Shown here: positions 61,710-64,000 of the stretch, in pieces
Numbering within the stretch: the first letter of the stretch is position 1
How the letters are laid out: each line of letters opens with the position of its first letter
Assembly: GCA_002049455.2 (NCBI GenBank)
Contig: KV918849.1
Location: forward strand, 62,001-126,000
Source: Porphyra umbilicalis
Lineage: Eukaryota; Rhodophyta; Bangiophyceae; Bangiales; Bangiaceae
Reading direction: 5' to 3'
DNA length: 64,000 nucleotides
Notes under the pieces: model-generated
What the model was told of the DNA's origin: nothing
Seen by the model: only the letters and a program-made list of their open reading frames with translations
The model's database searches: none
Program-made: the position numbers and the translations under genes

Positions 61710-63573
61710 TCACTTGCGCCGGCCCTTGCCCTTCTTCTTGCTCCCGCCCCCGCCGCCCGCCGCCGCCCCTGCCTTTTTGGCCGGCTCGTATTGGAACAGC
61801 GAGAACACCGCGTTGCGCCGGATGCCCGCGTTGAGTGCGTTGAACAGCGCAAAGCCCTCCCGCTGGTACGCTTGCAGCGGGTCGTCGCTGCCATAGGCGC
61901 GGAGGCCGACAAACTCCTTGAGGTAGTCCATCTTTTTGAGGTGCTCCTTCCATTGCGTGTCGGATTGGGAGAGGGCGAGGAAGCGCTCGACCTCCCCCGC
62001 AAAGGAGCCCCCGTCCTTGCCCGTGCGGCCGGCGTTTAGGCTCTCGGTTTTGGCGTCAAACGCTGCCGCCACCCGCGCTTGCACGGCGTCGGCAGCGGCC
62101 GAGCCGCGGCCGGCGTCCGCCAGGTCGGCCTCCCCGACCCCCGAGATGGTGGGGAAGAATTGGCGGAGTTTGGCTTCCAGCCCCGCCCAGTTGGCCGCCT
62201 CGGCCGTGCCCCCAGCGTCGGCGGTGACGTAGTTGGGCACAATCTCCGCCGCCGTATCCCGGCACCACTCGGCGTACATGGTGCCGATCGAGTCGTCGCC
62301 CGCCGTCAGCAGCCGCCGCCGCTGCGAGTAGATGGCCGCCCGCTGCACCGACAGCACCTCGTCATACTCAAAGAGCTGCTTGCGGATTTCCGAGTAGTAG
62401 GCCTCCACCGACGCTTGCGCGCTGTTGAGCGCATTCGTCACGGACTTGGCTTCGATGGGCGTGTCCTCGTCGACGCGGAAGGCGGTCAGCAGCTTTTGCA
62501 GCTTGTCCCCGCCAAACGTTTTGAAGAGCTTGTCTTCGAGGGACACAAAGAAGCGGGACGCGCCGGAGTCGCCCTGCCGCCCCGACCGCCCGCGTAGCTG
62601 GTTGTCGATCCGCCGCGACTCGTGGCGCTCCGTGCCAATCACGTAGAGGCCGCCGAGCTCCACCACCTCGTCCTGCTCCGCCGCGCAGACGGTCTTGAGT
62701 TCCGACCTGGCGGCAGCCAGAGCGGCAGACAGCTGCTCAACGGCTTCAGACGAGGCGCCCGTCGACGACACGGCGTTGGCGTCAATGCCGTCGGCCGCAG
62801 CGGCGGCGACCGACACGAGAGTGTCGATGCCCTCGGACGATTGCAGCGACCGAGGGGCCCCCTTAAACGCCGCCCCCGCCGCCGCGTCGAGCGCCTCCCG
62901 TGTGGCTTCCGTCAAGCCGTCGCCCTCCCCGGGGATGACCGCGTCGTCAATGACGTAAAACCCAATGGGCCCCTCCCCGTCGCCCCCGTCGCCAGCCTCC
63001 TCTGCTTGAAGCGCCGTGGCCAGCCGGTTGGAGCGGCGGACGAGCGCCCGCCGCGCGAGCGCCCGCGCGTAGTACTCGGGGTTGCCCCCAAGCACAATGT
63101 CCGTGCCGCGACCGGCCATGTTGGTCGCAATGGTCACCGCGTACTTGCGGGCGGCCTGCGCGATAATCTCACCCTCCCGCTGAGCGGCGGCGGCCTTGGC
63201 GTTGAGGACCTCGTGTGGGACGCCGACTTCGGCGAGCAACTCGGACAGCTGCTCCGACGCCTCGACGGAGGTGGTGCCGAGGAGCATTGGCCGCCCCAGC
63301 GGGTGCACCCGCGCGACCTCCCGCATAACCGCCTTGTACTTGCCGGCGGGCGTCTTGAACACCGCATCCGGATAGTCCTTGCGCGCAATGGGCAGGGCGG
63401 TGGGGATGGGGACGACGCGGAGGCTGTAAATATCGCCGAGCTCCGTCGCCTCGGTCGCCGCCGTGCCCGTCATGCCTGCCAGGCGCGGGAAGAGGCGGAA
63501 AAAGGCTTGGTACGAGATGGAAGCGACGGTCGTGGCCTCATTGGCAACTTGAATTCCCTCAGCAGCTTCAACG

Positions 63574-63605
<32 letters not shown>

Positions 63606-64000
63606 TTCCATGGCGCGGCCCGTAAACTCGTCAATGATGACCACCTCCTTGTCGTCCCGCACCAGGTAGTTGGTGTCCCGCTTGAACAGTTCCTTGGCCT
63701 TGAGCGCGTTGATCAGGTAGGGCGCCCACGGGTCGGCGGGGTTGAATAGGTCCTCAATGCCGAGCGCCTTTTCGATGTCCTCATACCCCCGGTCGGTCAT
63801 GAGCACAGACTGCTCCTTGATGTTGGCGGTGTAGTGCACGCCAATGGTCAAGGCGGCGGCGACCTTGGCCGCCGCCGCGTACTTGCCGGCCGGCGCGGCG
63901 ACCGACTCGGAAATGATGAGCGGCGTGCGGGCCTCGTCAATCAGCACCGAGTCGGCCTCGTCGACGAGGCAGTAGTAAAACGGGCGCTCGAGCACAATCT
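61710..64000 (-). CDS. secA: SecA preprotein translocase ATPase, plastid type, 5'-partial
   Basis: The frame is open to the right edge, so the N-terminus with Walker A is missing. Visible landmarks: the DEAD-type Walker B [115 protein letters not shown], then the helical-wing/scaffold part ending WKEHLKKMDYLKEFVGLRAY. SecA drives protein export through SecYEG; in algae it works at the thylakoid. About 130 residues are inserted between LGGNPEYY and GGLYVIGTERH, as in cyanobacterial and plastid SecA but longer and Ala-rich. The C-terminus is a Gly/Lys-rich tail with no zinc-binding Cys motif. No intron is seen. Confidence 0.9.

Noticed and set aside
1-64000. tRNA, rRNA or CRISPR features
   Set aside because: No convincing cloverleaf, rRNA-like block or spaced direct-repeat array was found by reading; short tRNA-like strings lacked paired arms.

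Overview
The window looks like nuclear DNA of a very GC-rich, intron-poor photosynthetic eukaryote. Support comes from GT-AG introns with matched phases, a plastid-type SecA, a plastid-type YgfZ/COG0354 protein, plant-type pantothenate and carotenoid gene remnants, a phage-type organellar RNA polymerase, SUMO-ligase-like SP-RING proteins and many eukaryotic DNA transposons. My best guess is an alga, perhaps a bangiophyte red alga, but the sequence alone does not fix the lineage. If it is a red alga, the nuclear SecA would probably be a second copy, because red plastid genomes usually carry secA.

Layout. 1-3213: the 3' part of a two-exon NTPase gene resembling RHS/Crinkler-type proteins. 3.2-5.2 kb: an AT-richer patch with a fold-back element and tandem repeats. 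5.2-7.0 kb: two truncated, convergent metabolic gene remnants (PanB and a CrtI-type carotenoid enzyme). 7.0-11.4 kb: a decayed EnSpm/Tnp2-like transposon region. 13.3-17.5 kb: a large Crypton-type tyrosine recombinase. 17.46-20.36 kb: a complete 2.9-kb pogo-like DDE transposon with 25-bp terminal inverted repeats and TA target duplications, abutted by a 131-bp MITE. 21.6-25.3 kb: the phage-type RNA polymerase. 26.9-27.4 kb: a small WW-like protein. 29.1-30.4 kb: YgfZ/COG0354. 30.8-35.2 kb: a large low-complexity protein ending in a degenerate hemerythrin-like domain. 37.1-38.2 kb: an imperfect inverted-repeat element. 39.21-47.71 kb: an 8.5-kb PIF/Harbinger element with a DDE transposase, a Myb/SANT-like partner and a repeat-rich passenger protein. 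47.72-48.77 kb: a second TTA-flanked inverted-repeat element. 49-64 kb: host genes, namely a VOC/glyoxalase-like protein, two SIZ/PIAS-like SP-RING paralogues on opposite strands, an Erv/ALR-like sulfhydryl oxidase, and SecA running off the right edge.

How the genes relate. There is no operon. The host genes are mostly organelle-related (RNA polymerase, YgfZ, SecA) or regulatory (SP-RING). They form islands between DNA transposons of at least four kinds (Crypton, pogo-like, EnSpm-like, PIF/Harbinger). Two points stand out. First, the two Harbinger-type elements share one TTA, and the pogo-like element and its MITE share one TA, so each pair sits end to end. Second, long G/C homopolymers coincide with frame changes in otherwise well-conserved coding sequences, so those frameshifts may be assembly or sequencing errors rather than true decay. 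I found no rRNA gene, convincing tRNA gene or CRISPR array. All family assignments rest on motif recognition by eye, without any database search.
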